From positions 50,477,172 to 50,541,171 of the forward strand of contig NC_058339.1 in NCBI RefSeq assembly GCF_905475395.1: a DNA stretch of 64,000 bases. Direction: 5' to 3'. The position numbers and the translations under genes were made by a program. Positions 36,256-48,172 of this stretch are shown one piece after another. This DNA is from Chrysoperla carnea. Its lineage: Eukaryota; Arthropoda; Insecta; Neuroptera; Chrysopidae. Positions within the stretch are counted from its first letter, which is position 1. Every line of letters starts with the position of its first letter. Under the pieces are notes generated by a model. That model worked only from the letters and a program-made list of their open reading frames with translations. It searched no databases and was not told where the DNA came from.

Positions 36256-36832
36256 TTTATACCATGTATATATGAAATATACATAGTTATATTAAGTTTA
36301 GTCCCAAGTTTGTAACGCTTAAAAATAATGATGCTAGGAAAAAAATTTTGTCATAGGTGTTCATAAAATCACCTAATTAGTCCATTTCCGGTTGTCCGTC
36401 CGTCCGCCCGCCTGTCCGTCCGTCCGTCTGTGGATACGATAACTCAAAAACGAAAAAAGATATCGAGCTGAAATTTTTACAGCGTACTCAGGACGTAAAA
36501 AGTGAGGTCAAGTTCGTAAATGAGCATCATAGGTCAATTGGGTCTTGGGTCCGTAGGACCCATCTTGTAAGCCGTTAGAGATAGAACAAAAGTTTAAATG
36601 TAAAAAATGTTCCTTATCAAAAAACAACTTTTGTTTGAAACATCTTTTCGTAAACATCACTGTTTACCCGTGAGGGCGCCAATTAGGCGGAAATTTTATA
36701 ATATGTACTATACTTGATTATCAGTTATATATGTGTCACATGTTTGTATGTGTAATGTGATAAAGAAATAAACACTGACTATGTATGGTATTTCAACAAT
36801 TAACTCAGTCAATTGTTTGTTTTCACTTGTTA
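36256..36832 (+). repeat. Family S copy 5 (best preserved)
   Basis: It is collinear with copy 2 along its whole length. It runs from TATACCATGTATATATGAAA through the GTCCGTCCGTC run, GATATCGAGCTGAAATTTTT, GGTCAATTGGGTCTTGGGTC and ACCCGTGAGGGCGCCAATTA to the 3' end with GGTATTTCAACAATTAACTC. No terminal inverted repeat, tail or ORF is evident, so the class is unknown. Confidence 0.87.
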
Positions 36833-38313
36833 CTGTATGAATTATATACTTCTGATTTGTTAGTCAACCCAATAAGTGCGTGCATTATGTTTAGTTAGAT
36901 CAGAATATTTTTTCATGGCATAGTATAAAAACAGTCATTTTCATGTGACATCATGGCTAATACGGAACATTCCTGAAGGAATACGAAATCCTTTAATTTA
37001 TGTCTGGATATTTTTCTACGACTTTCAACTCTTTGTGCTATGAACTTATTGTCCTTACATACAACTGACATACAACTCAATCACCGAAATACTATCAATT
37101 TAAAAAAATTCGCATCTCGACAGACACGAAGTGAATAGATTATATTAATGCATATGAACGTATTATAATATATGTCCTATACGCTTTGAATAATAATGCT
37201 CTTTGATCATATTTTCATTAAAATGTATCTCTTTCATTCGAATATATATTAAATTTATCATCAAATTACTACAAAAAAATCAAAGATACTAACATCTACG
37301 TCCACGGTAATCTTTAGAGTGTATTTTGTTTTTAGATGATTTACGCTCAAGATAATTCCAGTATATTACTGAATTAATGTAAATAGTCATTTAGAATTGT
37401 CTTTAGTGTAAATAGTCAGTTATGTTTCTGTACAACAAGTGTGAATAGTTATTATGTTTATGTCGAAGTTGACGATCTTGATTCATGGTATTTAAAAAAT
37501 CTGCTATGCTTGCATTCTTGACAATGCATATCTATTAAAATATTAGCTCAAGTTAGCAAGACATAACATAAAAAAACCATAAAAATCTGGTCATATTGTA
37601 AAAGTCACCTTCACTAAATGCTAAACTTTCAATACTTTCTACAGCATAGGAGATTGAATGTCGGTACTGAAGACTTATAGAATTGAATATAATCGTATAT
37701 ATAAAATTTATTAACGAAAAATAACCAAAATATTTATGTTGAAATACATATTAATATATTAAAAAAATATTTTTTTAAAGTAATAATTGCTTTTTTTTTT
37801 TTGTTGTATTCTATAAAAATATTTTAGAGGGTAAACCAAAAATATGGGTGTAACGGTTATAAATAGGGTTTACATATTCTGATAGATCTATCCAACTGTT
37901 GTTTTAATATGCAAAACATTTGCATATAATATTGTTGTGTTTAGTATGCTATTTAATATTAATGAAAGTATTTTTTTTATATAAATATATTTAAATATAA
38001 AAATGTTTAACATGTCAATAATCATATGAATAAAAAATGTATTCAAGCTTTTTTTTTAATTTACAAATCATAAATACCTAACTGATTAAAGCCTTAAAAA
38101 TAAATATATCAAATTGAAAATTATTTAATTTTTATTTAAGTTAATAAAATTGATGAACTGGCTCTTTAAAGTTATGGAGCACGATTATAGCTACTTTCCT
38201 CTAATTAGAAAAAAATACATGTACACATCAATCTTACAATTTTGGAACATACAATAAGTTTTTTTAACGTTGTTTTTCATATCAATGCCTTCAATTGGAG
38301 GGATGAATGCTTA
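36833..38313. other. AT-rich stretch, nothing recognised
   Basis: No gene, RNA or repeat could be supported. Confidence 0.5.
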
Positions 38314-38832
38314 ATAGGTTGGCTGATAAGTCCCCGGTCTGACACATAGATGGCGTCGCTAGTATTAAATGCATATTATTTTTATATAGTACCAACCTTC
38401 AAATGATTCGTGTCAAAATTTGACGTCTGTAAGTCAATTAGTTTGTGAGATAGAGCGTCTTTTGTGAAGCAACTTTTGTTATTGTGAAAAAAATGGAAAA
38501 AATGGAATTTCGTGTTTTGATAAAATACTGTTTTCTGAAGGGAAAAAATACAGAGTCCGGAAACTCATTATCAAGCCAAGTTTTTGCTTCCACTGTATTT
38601 TTTCCCTTCAGAAAACAGTATTTTATCAAAACACGAAATTCCATTTTTTCCATTTTTTTCACAATAACAAAAGTTGCTTCACAAAAGACGCTCTATCTCA
38701 CAAACTAATTGACTTACAGACGTCAAATTTTGACACGAATCATTTGAAGGTTGGTACTATATAAAAATAATATGCATTTAATACTAGCGACGCCATCTAT
38801 GTGTCAGACCGGGGACTTATCAGCCAACCTGT
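38314..38832. mobile_element. Palindromic non-autonomous mariner (irritans-type) element, 519 bp
   Basis: Both ends carry the mariner terminal repeat (GGTTGGCTGATAAGTCCCC then GGTCTGACAC) next to TA dinucleotides at 38312-38313 and 38833-38834. The two 240-bp arms (38314-38553 and 38593-38832) are nearly perfect inverted copies separated by a 39-bp spacer. Each arm encodes the transposase N-terminus (EFRVLIKYCFLKGKNT). On the minus strand the frame continues through the spacer as VEAKTWLDNEFPDS before running into the other arm. The element is therefore two 5' ends joined head to head, one slightly longer, with the catalytic part absent. It can make no active transposase, but both ends could be bound by one. 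The two 74-residue ORFs here are this palindrome read from each side. Confidence 0.93.
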
Positions 38833-38989
38833 TATCTAGAAGTGGTGGCTTGTAAAAAAATAAGCTCCCTTCTAATATGTGGCAAATATGTGCTAAACAC
38901 CAGCGCCATAGCGTCTTTAAGAAAAATTATCCTGTATAATTTTCTGCAGTTTATCTGAAGTGAAGGAGATAAAAAAATGTTCAGGTAAA

Positions 38990-39400
38990 CAAAGCGCTAA
39001 AGGTGGCCAAGCTAAACGGACTTAAAGCGGAGTCAAAGGCAAAACTTATGTGATGATTTTCGCTGTTTTTTTTTTTCCGTTTCAGATCAGGAGTACTTAA
39101 GGAAGGATCGGGTAATGGGAGCTCGAGAGAGGTTCATGTGAAGGTGCCACAGCACAGGATCAGGTAAAAGCAGCAGAAACAGATAAAGGGGGTTCAAGAG
39201 ATAATCAAGTCAAAAAGACTTAAAGATGAGAAGAAACAAAAGGCAAAGGGGAATTTTGTTTTGTTCGTTTCAGGGTTATGGGGCTTAATCGATGACCAAG
39301 TAAAGGAAGTTTCAAGGGTTGTTAAAACAAACAAGTTTAAATGAGGGAATCAAAGGGCAAACGAGATTATTGTTTAGTGGTATTTGTTAATAAAGTTGGA
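38990..39400 (+). repeat. Degenerate purine-rich tandem array
   Basis: Units beginning AAGCTAAACGGACTTAAAG (about 39008) and AAGTCAAAAAGACTTAAAG (about 39207) are roughly 199 bases apart. Each is followed by GGCAAA-, a T-rich run, CGTTTCAG and TTAA. A third, shortened unit starts near 39325 (ACAAACAAGTTTAAATG). Within unit 1, GATCGGGTAATGGGAGC and GATCAGGTAAAAGCAGC also repeat. The plus strand is markedly A+G rich and richer in GC than its surroundings. Confidence 0.55.
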
Positions 39401-40432
39401 ATATTCTTGTGAAGCGGATGGGTAAAGTTTTTATCAGTTGATATTGCTTAGAAATGGATATTGTTGAGAAATAACAGTGGATAATGTAGAGAAATAAATA
39501 ATAATTTTCATGCACTAGCATTTGGTTATTTTGAAGTTAGTCCACTGAAATACTTACTATTGTAAACCTAATTTTAAAAACAATAAATCTGATAAAAATG
39601 GAAACCCTGCCATAATTCCAAAAATGCATAGAGAACTATTTCCTCACGTTCACGGTATAATAATATTTTGATGAATAATAATTACATTTGAAGTATAATA
39701 ATTCATTTACTCGTAAATAAAATAAAAATCAAAGTAGTGATATGTATTTTCAAAAATAACCAATTCTATATATTTTTAAATAGGAAAAAAACAAAACAAG
39801 CTTTATTTGAAAAGTCTTCGAACGCAGACAATCTGTTAAGGTAAATTTCTATACAATACCAGTATATATATCTACAACACTTGTGTATATGCAGAAACAA
39901 TATCTCGCATGAGCGCCTCTGGTGATTACTAGTGGCGATAACTCGACCGGATGTGATTGGAATATGTAAATGCCGACTTTCACACAGTGAACAGCATATA
40001 TTATTTTAAACACTGTCTATCGTTACTTACTAGTCCACGTTTATTCAACCGTTATTATACCCTATGTTTCCATTGTAAATTTTATTTATTTTATCGATGA
40101 TTCTTAATAATATATATATTTAATTCTAATCAACAGCTTTTCTTTATTAAGTTTTAATCTTTTCATAAATATTTTGAACATGGTTTTATTTAAGCCGCAT
40201 CAAACATCTTATTACAAACAGCATAGCCCTCCAAAAATAATTAACAACAAATTTTCAAACATAATTTCGCTAGGCTTAAGATAAGAGTGAGTTTTTTTCC
40301 ATAATGTTTGGATATTTCATCCAACACAGAGTTCTCATTTAGCGGTTATCATTTCTAGTTAGTTAGCTGAGGATATTCTTTTGTTAGACAATGAAAAGAA
40401 ATGTACTTCAATTCGAATATAAGTTAAACATA

Positions 40433-40463
<31 letters not shown>

Positions 40464-40844
40464 AATTAAAATATGAGCTTTATACCGCAAAAGATATGGA
40501 ACTTAACCCGAATATTAACGATTATTTTTGTTTCTTTTCATCACCAAGTTTCTCTTAGGGTCATTTGACTAAAACCCGTTATTTTAAGTTTATTAAAAAT
40601 TAGCAGATACATATGCGCGCTTTGTAATTTCAACTCTAAAAACAGAGACTACCGTATTATAGCCCTCACTTTACTTTTTCTCACTTATTCTTCCATTTGT
40701 TCACAATTTTATGGATTTTAATTTTTTGGTGCGGAAATTTTTTGAAAATAAAATTTAACCCATATTTGCTGATGTAACTTTCTATAGGTGAAATAGTTGT
40801 AGGATGTCGTGGAATTATGTTCAGTAGCTGCTAAGTATTATCAG
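39401..40844. other. AT-rich stretch with (AT)n
   Basis: A less AT-rich patch at 39.90-39.97 kb (GAGCGCCTCTGGTGATTACT) looks like an old repeat. No gene was seen. Confidence 0.45.
40437..40463 (+). repeat. (AT)n microsatellite
   Basis: About 13 AT units. Confidence 0.95.
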
Positions 40845-41035
40845 CAATATTTGTCCCACGGGAACATACTATCGGGATAAAAAGTACGATATAGGCTATT
40901 TCAGGCTATAAACTATCTGTGTTTCAAATTTTCAAACCCATTCAGTAGTTTTTGCATGAAAAAGTAACAAACACCCGGAAATCCAGAAATCCAGACATCC
41001 GGACAAACTTTCACGATTATAAAATATATCATATA
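40845..41035 (+). repeat. RTE-like retroposon 3' end fragment
   Basis: It contains TTTGTCCCACGGGAAC, CGGGATAAAAAGTA, CAGGCTATAAACTATCTGTG, CATTCAGTAGTTTTTGCATG, GTAACAAACA and ACAAACTTTCACGATTATAA in order. This is the typical tail of insect RTE-type elements. Fragments at 49.1 and 59.6 kb share its last part. Confidence 0.5.
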
Positions 41036-43067
41036 CTTGTGCATATGATGATACCCATGACCGAGGTATCTGAATGAATAAATTTGAACAGTCTAACTTG
41101 TAATGTTATTGCTTTAAAATTTTCTATGATAGCCAAGTGCCGATATGTGCCCAGAATGATTTACTTCTTTTCTAAAGTGACACAAGACTGTTAATCCTTT
41201 CTGAATGAGCTATCAGCAAAATACAATGTAAACCTGATATAATAGTCAGGACATAAGGACAATCAAGGTAATGGCAAGATCGTCGATATTGCTATGAAAT
41301 TGACATATTTAGACCATTCTTTGACAACCTTGCCATGTTAAAATCGGTTGACGTCAAATATTTTCTATTTTTCTCGAGCAGCTTTAAATGGACAGCCGAT
41401 ACAAACTTAGCCTAAGCAAAAGGTTCTTAACACCGTCGGATTACATGTCTCGAGAAAATAAAAAAGCTTTCAATCATCAAAATTTGAAAAATGAAATGGC
41501 ATTTATTTAAAATGATTTTACAAATTCAACCAAATATTATAATATTTTACAAAGTCAGCATTCCAAATTCAAATAAAACACTCATATACATATATATAAA
41601 ATATAGATAGATAGATAGATACATTGCAATACATTGATGTATAGCAAAGTTGCCTAACTGTATTACACTACAAAGCTCTGAATATACATTTATACAACAA
41701 AACATCAAACAGGGAAACTATTCCACATAATATTGTTGTAACTGAGTTTTCTCTCTCCAATAACTCATTCAAATATGTAAATAATGTCGATTAAAATAGA
41801 AACATATACAATATATATACATATGTCAATGTGTATGTATATGGATCTAGGTTCTAGGTAGTATACTGAGCAACAATGAAAATGGAACAACAAACCATAG
41901 ACAAGAAATATTTATATTTTACTACTTTTATATATCCAAAAAAAAGTAAATCTTGAATTAAAACATGAATTTGTTTCATTAAAACAACAATAATATTTTC
42001 TATTGGATTTCTATTTAAGGGCAGGAGGAGGTGGTCTTCTAGTGGTCTTTAAGTTTGTTAGGAATTTGGACAAAGTGAAATTTTAAAATTTAAAGAGAGG
42101 GAAGCTATTGGTCGCCGCCTGGGCTCTGTGTTTTGTAGTTGAAGTGGACGGTATTTTTTCCTCACCCTGTAATGTGAAGAGGCCATACTTTTCTTCACTC
42201 CGCTAAAAGAATGTCTTTGCAGTATAGTGTGAAATGAGCCCAAGATTTTGTAGATTAAAAAAAAAAATTACAAAAAATCATATGTTTTGTTTCCGATTTG
42301 GAAAATAAATCATTTTAACTAATTTGGCTGTTGATCCTGGAGTTTCTAAGATATTGACTTGAATCCTATAAGAAGGGTGATATTCTCCAGTAAGTATCTC
42401 AGAAATTTGTCTTTTGAGATATCTTCAGCCTCGCTTTGAAATGAAAGTTATTTATATAGAACTTAAGGCATAAACTTAAAAACTACTTAGCCAATATTAA
42501 TGCAAATTAAAATTTTTAAATTTTGGCAAAAAATGACCTCTATAAACCTACAATTCCAAAACAAATTTTGTTTTTGATTGTTTTGTTTCTGAAAAGGCTT
42601 CCCTCAAGAGCATATCTGACCTTATAAATTCTGAAGAATAAAAAATTGTGCCCGTGGATATCTACTTATCAAGAACATGGTTTCACAAATGATCGAAATC
42701 TTTTTAACTTACAAAACCTTATATTGACGTTTTTTGTATTTTACGTATTTTACTTAAATATTGTTATCTCACTTTTTATTCCTAATTTTTGTATTTTATT
42801 CCGTATTGTTTCAACAAAACACAATATATTTAGAGTCAACTGGACCGGACACTGTTGTTTATCTCTTCTCTAACCATTATCATCGAATAGAATCGAATCG
42901 ATTCAAATAGAGATACATAGATAGATACATATTATATAGATGTGTTCTGCTGATAAATACCCGGTGCCCTATTTTAAATAATGCAGAAAACAAAAATACC
43001 TTCAACAAAAAATTTCTGAAACAAAAATCCCAAATTTTGTCATAATCATGATAGGAAATACATATAT
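41036..43067. other. AT-rich stretch with a GC-richer patch
   Basis: The patch at 42.02-42.24 kb is the only distinctive part. Its minus-strand 61-codon ORF (…YRPLQLQNTEPRRRPIASLS…) starts near an ACAGGGTGAGG motif typical of repeat ends. It is probably a transposon scrap, not a gene. Confidence 0.4.
41604..41621 (+). repeat. (GATA)n microsatellite
   Basis: Four GATA units. Confidence 0.9.
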
Positions 43068-43142
43068 GGTATCACATTGATCCTATAGCCTATAAGCGTG
43101 TCTCCCGTGGTCAGTCGATATATCCTAATCTAACCTATAGGG
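43068..43142 (+). repeat. 3' fragment of the 50.4-kb SINE family
   Basis: ATCACATTGATCCTATAGCC, GTGTCTCCCGTGG and TATCCTAATCTAACCTATAG align with the 3' part and tail of the element at 50378-50645 (reverse complement). Confidence 0.45.
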
Positions 43143-43754
43143 AAAGTGAGCGTGATGCATTCAATAAAAGGTAAAGTAATTCAGTAAAAGGTAAAGCAAA
43201 ATTTCCAAATCAATGTTTATCTTCTTAAAAAAAGAAACAATACTTATTGGAAAATATATTTTGAAAGTATAAACTAGATTTTGTAAATACTAAATACGAA
43301 ATTATACCTATACCTAAGATTCTGAAAAATATTTCCAGCAAAAACACCTTTTCAATTTAAAACTTCCTTTTAGAAGCTATTAATAATATACGCCACGCTA
43401 ACAGAGTAAAGATAGAGTTATTGCTCGTGGTGACGAAATTGTGACACCGGGAAAGGACTTGAAGTGGCTTCAAGAAAACGTGACCACGTATTCACATTGT
43501 TTCTGATAAATTTTTGATTGTTTGAAATTTTGCGTGACATATTGTACGATCATGCAATTAAGATGTCCACCCGGAAAAGCCACCTTTTCTAGGACTTTTT
43601 TTTCAAAAAGAATTCATTAAACAAATTTCCCGATGGAATGCTTAAAATGGTACACCAGGTATATAAAATATAATATTGGTCCAATCCATCCAATTCAATC
43701 CAATAATGATGACCAAACCAAACCATTCATTTATTATTTCAAGGGTTGGATATG

Positions 43755-43774
43755 GTTGTTGTTGTTGTTGTTGT
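43755..43774 (+). repeat. (GTT)n microsatellite
   Basis: Six GTT units. The overlapping ORFs of about 95-105 residues show no domain and are discounted. Confidence 0.9.
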
Positions 43775-45477
43775 GTTTACAAAACAATCTACATCATCAT
43801 AAAACAACAAACGTACATGAATATACAAAAACCTTATATAACCTGTATATCGTATATCGGGTGCAAAAAAAGCTCAGAAAAATGTTTCTGGCTAAAGAAT
43901 CAAAATGTAATATTTCATGAAAATCTTAAATTCCACCTGGACTTGAAATCATCATTGAAAAGTCAAGTGGAAACCTTAAGTACTACAACTTGATATTTAG
44001 AATCATCAACTTAAGATCAGTTGTTACAATTATGGCGGTTACAAGTTTCTCGAAGATAGAATAAATCGTTCGATAGTTGTTCCTTATAAAAAAGCTAACA
44101 TTTTTTGTTAGTCACAAATTTAGGCGAAAATCGAATAAACTGGACAGAAATTAAATAAATAACTCTATGGTTATTATTGTTCTAGCAGCCGGTGTCTATG
44201 GAATGTAGTCGATTATCGATAAAGTATTTCTTTTTATTCATATTTTCCAATTGTTTCTACATAATCTCAGGTATGTTCTCAATTAAGTTTAGGCAATAAA
44301 ATTGATTTATGCTAGCGTTAAAAAGTAACATGTTGATGCTTATTTTCGTTTGAAAAAGATACAAGTAATTACTTTCTTGAAAACGACGTATCCACACTCA
44401 ATTTCAGTATTGTATTAAAGCTTTTTATATGACTACATAGTAAAGAAGACAAAAATTACAGATCAATCAGGAATCGAGCTTAAGTCCCTCAATGTTGCGT
44501 AACGATAGCCCCTCGATGTTGTGATGTTGGGACTAGTATAAATTAACAAATTAATTTTATTCCCTTTTCAGCTCTTTCTTTTTTTCTGATCACAATGTTA
44601 TCCTGTTGTTTATTCGATGAAATTACGGATGTTTTGCGCCAGTAACGCATTTTCGCAGAATTATGTATTTTTTGTTCTACGCAATATCTGCCCAATGAAT
44701 GATCTGATTTTTACAAAAATGTTTTATTTTTTTAGGTCGATCACTGAAGGAAAGACGGAAATTTTAAGGATAACCATGAATTTAATTGTTCAAACAACTT
44801 CAAACGTAACTTAATGTCCACAAGAAAATTATTGATGGAAGTTTTTAACTAAAAATTGTTTTCATTTTCTTGTAAAATTTTGTCAAATCAGAAATTTTGG
44901 AACAGATTGTATACATTAAATACATTTTCATCAGTGATGTGATATACATTATTATTATTTTCATTATTTTCAAATGTTGTAATTACAAAAGCATTGTTGT
45001 TGAATTTTATGTTATACATTCATTTTATGTTACTACACTTCTACATTATTTGAATTAATATCAATAAATTATTTATACTTTAATTACATGTAATTTTGTT
45101 AATACATCAAATATTACAACTAAACACACTGGATTACTTATACTGTACTGTAACTGTAACTAGCGCAATGGAAAAGTTACACTTCCATTTATTTTCCACT
45201 TGAAGTACAATCAAAATCAGTAACGAGATTAAAAGGACCAGCAATTTAAGTCATTATAATTTTAAACATTGTAATTAACCGGTTAAAATTAATGGTTAGA
45301 TTTTCTCCTTAGACTAAATAAACTGCCGTAAAAATAACAGTTTTACTTCTATTGCCAGCCATATTGCACTTCAAGTACTTCGAAAAGTCTCTGTTAGTGA
45401 ATATTCTGATTTTTATTAAGTATTTTGCGAGTATTCAAAAGGTTTGCTCATTTTCAATTTTTCTGAAATCTTTTAGG

Positions 45478-45600
45478 GCTGATTACACTCTTTCGTCTTC
45501 CTCGCCTGACCTAGATGCAAATATAACATTCATGAGACCACTTTCTGTTTATTATAAAATAGACTTCTCGCCTGCAAAAGTTTTAATTTACAGAAGCTAA
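45478..45600 (+). other. Possible terminal exon-like stretch
   Basis: After an acceptor-like TGAAATCTTTTAG, the frame ADYTLSSSSPDLDANITFMR then PLSVYYKIDFSPAKV runs to a TAA at 45598-45600. Composition is coding-like, but no upstream exon or polyA signal was identified. Confidence 0.12.
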
Positions 45601-47737
45601 ACCAGCACAGAAGTTAACCAGGTTTTTAAACCGTGCCTTTGCTCACTGTAAAAAATATGTTATAAATCTCGTGTCTTGGTTGCTATAAGCAGCCCTTGAA
45701 GTTGCATCCACAAATTATAGTTTGTGGTTGCGTCCGTTTCCCAAACAAAGTTAAAAAATGTATCAAGAGCTCTGTCTCCATGAGGAAAATTCAGTTTTTT
45801 CTTATTCAAACCTATCTCTCACAAATTGTATGTTCTATATAAATGATATAATTGCATATTTACTACTAATGAGTAAATGAATGTTGTTTATGATGAGTTT
45901 CGTGGCAAAGTTCACGTAAATTTTTGCAGGGCTTTTATAGAAAATGATGTTAATTGTCACTGTAAAGGGCCATTTAATATTAATACAAACTAATAACCCC
46001 ACTTATCCTTGTTTTCCATCTCTGATCACGGCAACCTGAGTTAAATCGTCAAAGGAGGTAATTTCAGAAATAACTTCTTCTCATTAATTTCATAGCTTCT
46101 TCATACCTTGTGAAATTCTGTGTCCCATTCACTATTATTTACTTTTAATTGCTATTACTTCTAATCACATCTGCAGATTATAGTTTAAATTATAATCTGA
46201 GCTTCTAATACAAACACAACACACCTTGTTTTGATAGTGTGAAACGTTAAAACAAGAGACATAATCATGGATAAAAAACCACCACCATTGATAAATGCAA
46301 AAATTGCTCTGCCTTGTTGACCTGGCTATATTTGATTGTTTCCTACTTGACTTTCACAGTTAAATCGACTTATTACAAGTCTGTATTAATAATATTGGTA
46401 AAATATTTGTCAAGAATGAAAACTAATAGCGATTTCGGATTTTTTCCAATATGGAATAACATAAATGGTTGAAAAGAGGATCGTAAGGGTTCTTATAAAA
46501 CTTGAAATTTTTTTGTCAAGAAACTGGAAACTTTGATCATTTGTACAACTGTTTAACAAATAATTGACAAATAAACAAAAATTAATATGCCCAAATTTTT
46601 TCTTTAAACTGTTGAAATAATTTACGAATATTGTACGAATTTGTAACTTTTTTTCGAAATATTTTCCGGCAAACTGAATAAAAGAATCCGATAAACAAGC
46701 TTGTTTTTGTATTCAATTAAGTACGTGTTTATTAAGTTTATCAAAAAATTTTCGATCCGGACAATACAGTCAGAAAAGTAAGAGAAAAAGAAATTTCAAA
46801 ATTTTATTCTAAATAAATAAATAATTATATATTACAACACACCTCCGTAAAATAAATATATATACAATTTGCCAACATTTTAAAGTTTACTCTTTCGAGA
46901 CAACTATTTTCGTTATTCATTTAATTATAGAAATAAATTATTTCTACGCATTAGACTGGAATAATGTTTTGTATGTACATAAAATATAATGTAAATAGGT
47001 ATAATATTATACTGTCATTAAATATATTTTAATGAAAAAGAATTCAAGACACAATCCAATTAAAACTTTTTATTTTATATAAATGTTAAAATAACATTTT
47101 GTAATTAAATTTTTTATTTTAATAATTAAGAATCTTGTTAGGATTTTGTTCCAAAAAATAGGATAGAATGACCAAGTATATGAATACCCATTTAAAAATG
47201 TATTATATCATTATATCGTATTATTTTTCGTTTCAGTAACATATTTAGTCATCTAAGTAATAATACACACAGTGGAGCAAGTAAGCAAAGAACTCAGTAG
47301 TAGATCTTAACCAGCTTATAACGATAAATAATGAGATAGTAACGTAGATACTCGGATATTTCTTGTAACTAACGTTTAGCGTAGACCAATTTCCAATTAT
47401 TCCTATTTGCTTTGCATTTTACGATGTATAATCGAGCCTTGAAACTCCCAACAAATTTCTATCAAAATTTTTTTCTTTTACGAAATTGCAATACAAATTT
47501 TGAAAGTTTTACTTATGCTATATCTGCAAGTTTTGGTTCATTGTGGGAAACTGAGATTTTCGTTTTTTGTATTTTATAGCACAAGGTTTTCAAATATTGA
47601 AACGATTTAAAAATGATTTTTTTTCAAAGGCACCAAATTTCTTACCTTAAGGCTTACACAACTATTTTGGCGCCGAATTTTAGAAACCCTTGAATGTACA
47701 TAGACTGTTCTGGACTAATGTGAAATTTAATATACTT

Positions 47738-47740
47738 AAC

Positions 47741-47777
<37 letters not shown>

Positions 47778-48158
47778 TATTTAGAATATTACAATTCTTT
47801 ATAAAGGAAATTCAAGTTTTAGAAATAAGAAAAAAAGAAAAAAACAAACTCAATGTTAAAAAGAAGGAGGGAAAAACGAAAATTAATTATTTAATTTCTA
47901 CAAGCAAAAGAGAAACATGATCAGCCCAGAAGTTATCGATGGAATCGCTATTGATCTAGTAGGAAGGAACGTATCAACAATATTGTTCTAACAAGCCAGA
48001 AAACTCTTTTTATATGTCCGATGCTCATGTCATGTAACATCTTTTCCAGATCAGTTTGGTTGCAGCTAGCTTTTTGAAAAAAGATGAAACGCTCGTAATT
48101 ATAAACCGGGCAGATACAAACCAAATGAGCAAGACTCTCTTTTTCGTTTAAGCTGCAG
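47738..48158 (-). mobile_element. 5'-truncated LINE 3' end with target-site duplication
   Basis: A 14-bp direct repeat (AATTTAATATACTT) flanks the insert at 47724-47737 and 48159-48172. On the minus strand an open frame from the 5' truncation point to TAG at 47948-47950 encodes CSLNEKESLAHLVCICPVYN and continues through YERF to LLDQ. This fits the Cys/His-rich C-terminus (E-x2-H-x5-CP-x-Y) of I/Jockey-type non-LTR elements. It is followed by a short 3' UTR and a (TTA)n tail, seen on the plus strand as (AAT)n at 47741-47773. No frame damage is visible, so the insertion is relatively young. Confidence 0.88.
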
Positions 48159-48172
48159 AATTTAATATACTT

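Larger units (their letters stand above)
43143..47737. other. AT-rich stretch, no gene supported
   Basis: It contains a (GTT)n tract at 43.76 kb and the exon-like stretch at 45.5 kb. Other ORFs are noise. Confidence 0.45.

Noticed and set aside
38438..38708. Two 74-residue ORFs on opposite strands that look like a conserved gene pair
   Set aside because: They are the two arms of the mariner palindrome, each carrying the transposase N-terminus and then reading into the opposite arm.
38990..39030. Possible histone-like coding start (SGKQSAKGGQAKRT)
   Set aside because: The frame stops at once, no histone-fold sequence follows, and the stretch is part of a purine-rich tandem array.
43633..43993. 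Two overlapping ORFs of 95 and 105 residues
   Set aside because: They overlap a (GTT)n microsatellite, show no domain, and neither has splice or promoter support.
47690..47920. ORF with a poly-Asn run
   Set aside because: It reads across the (AAT)n tail of a minus-strand LINE; an artefact.
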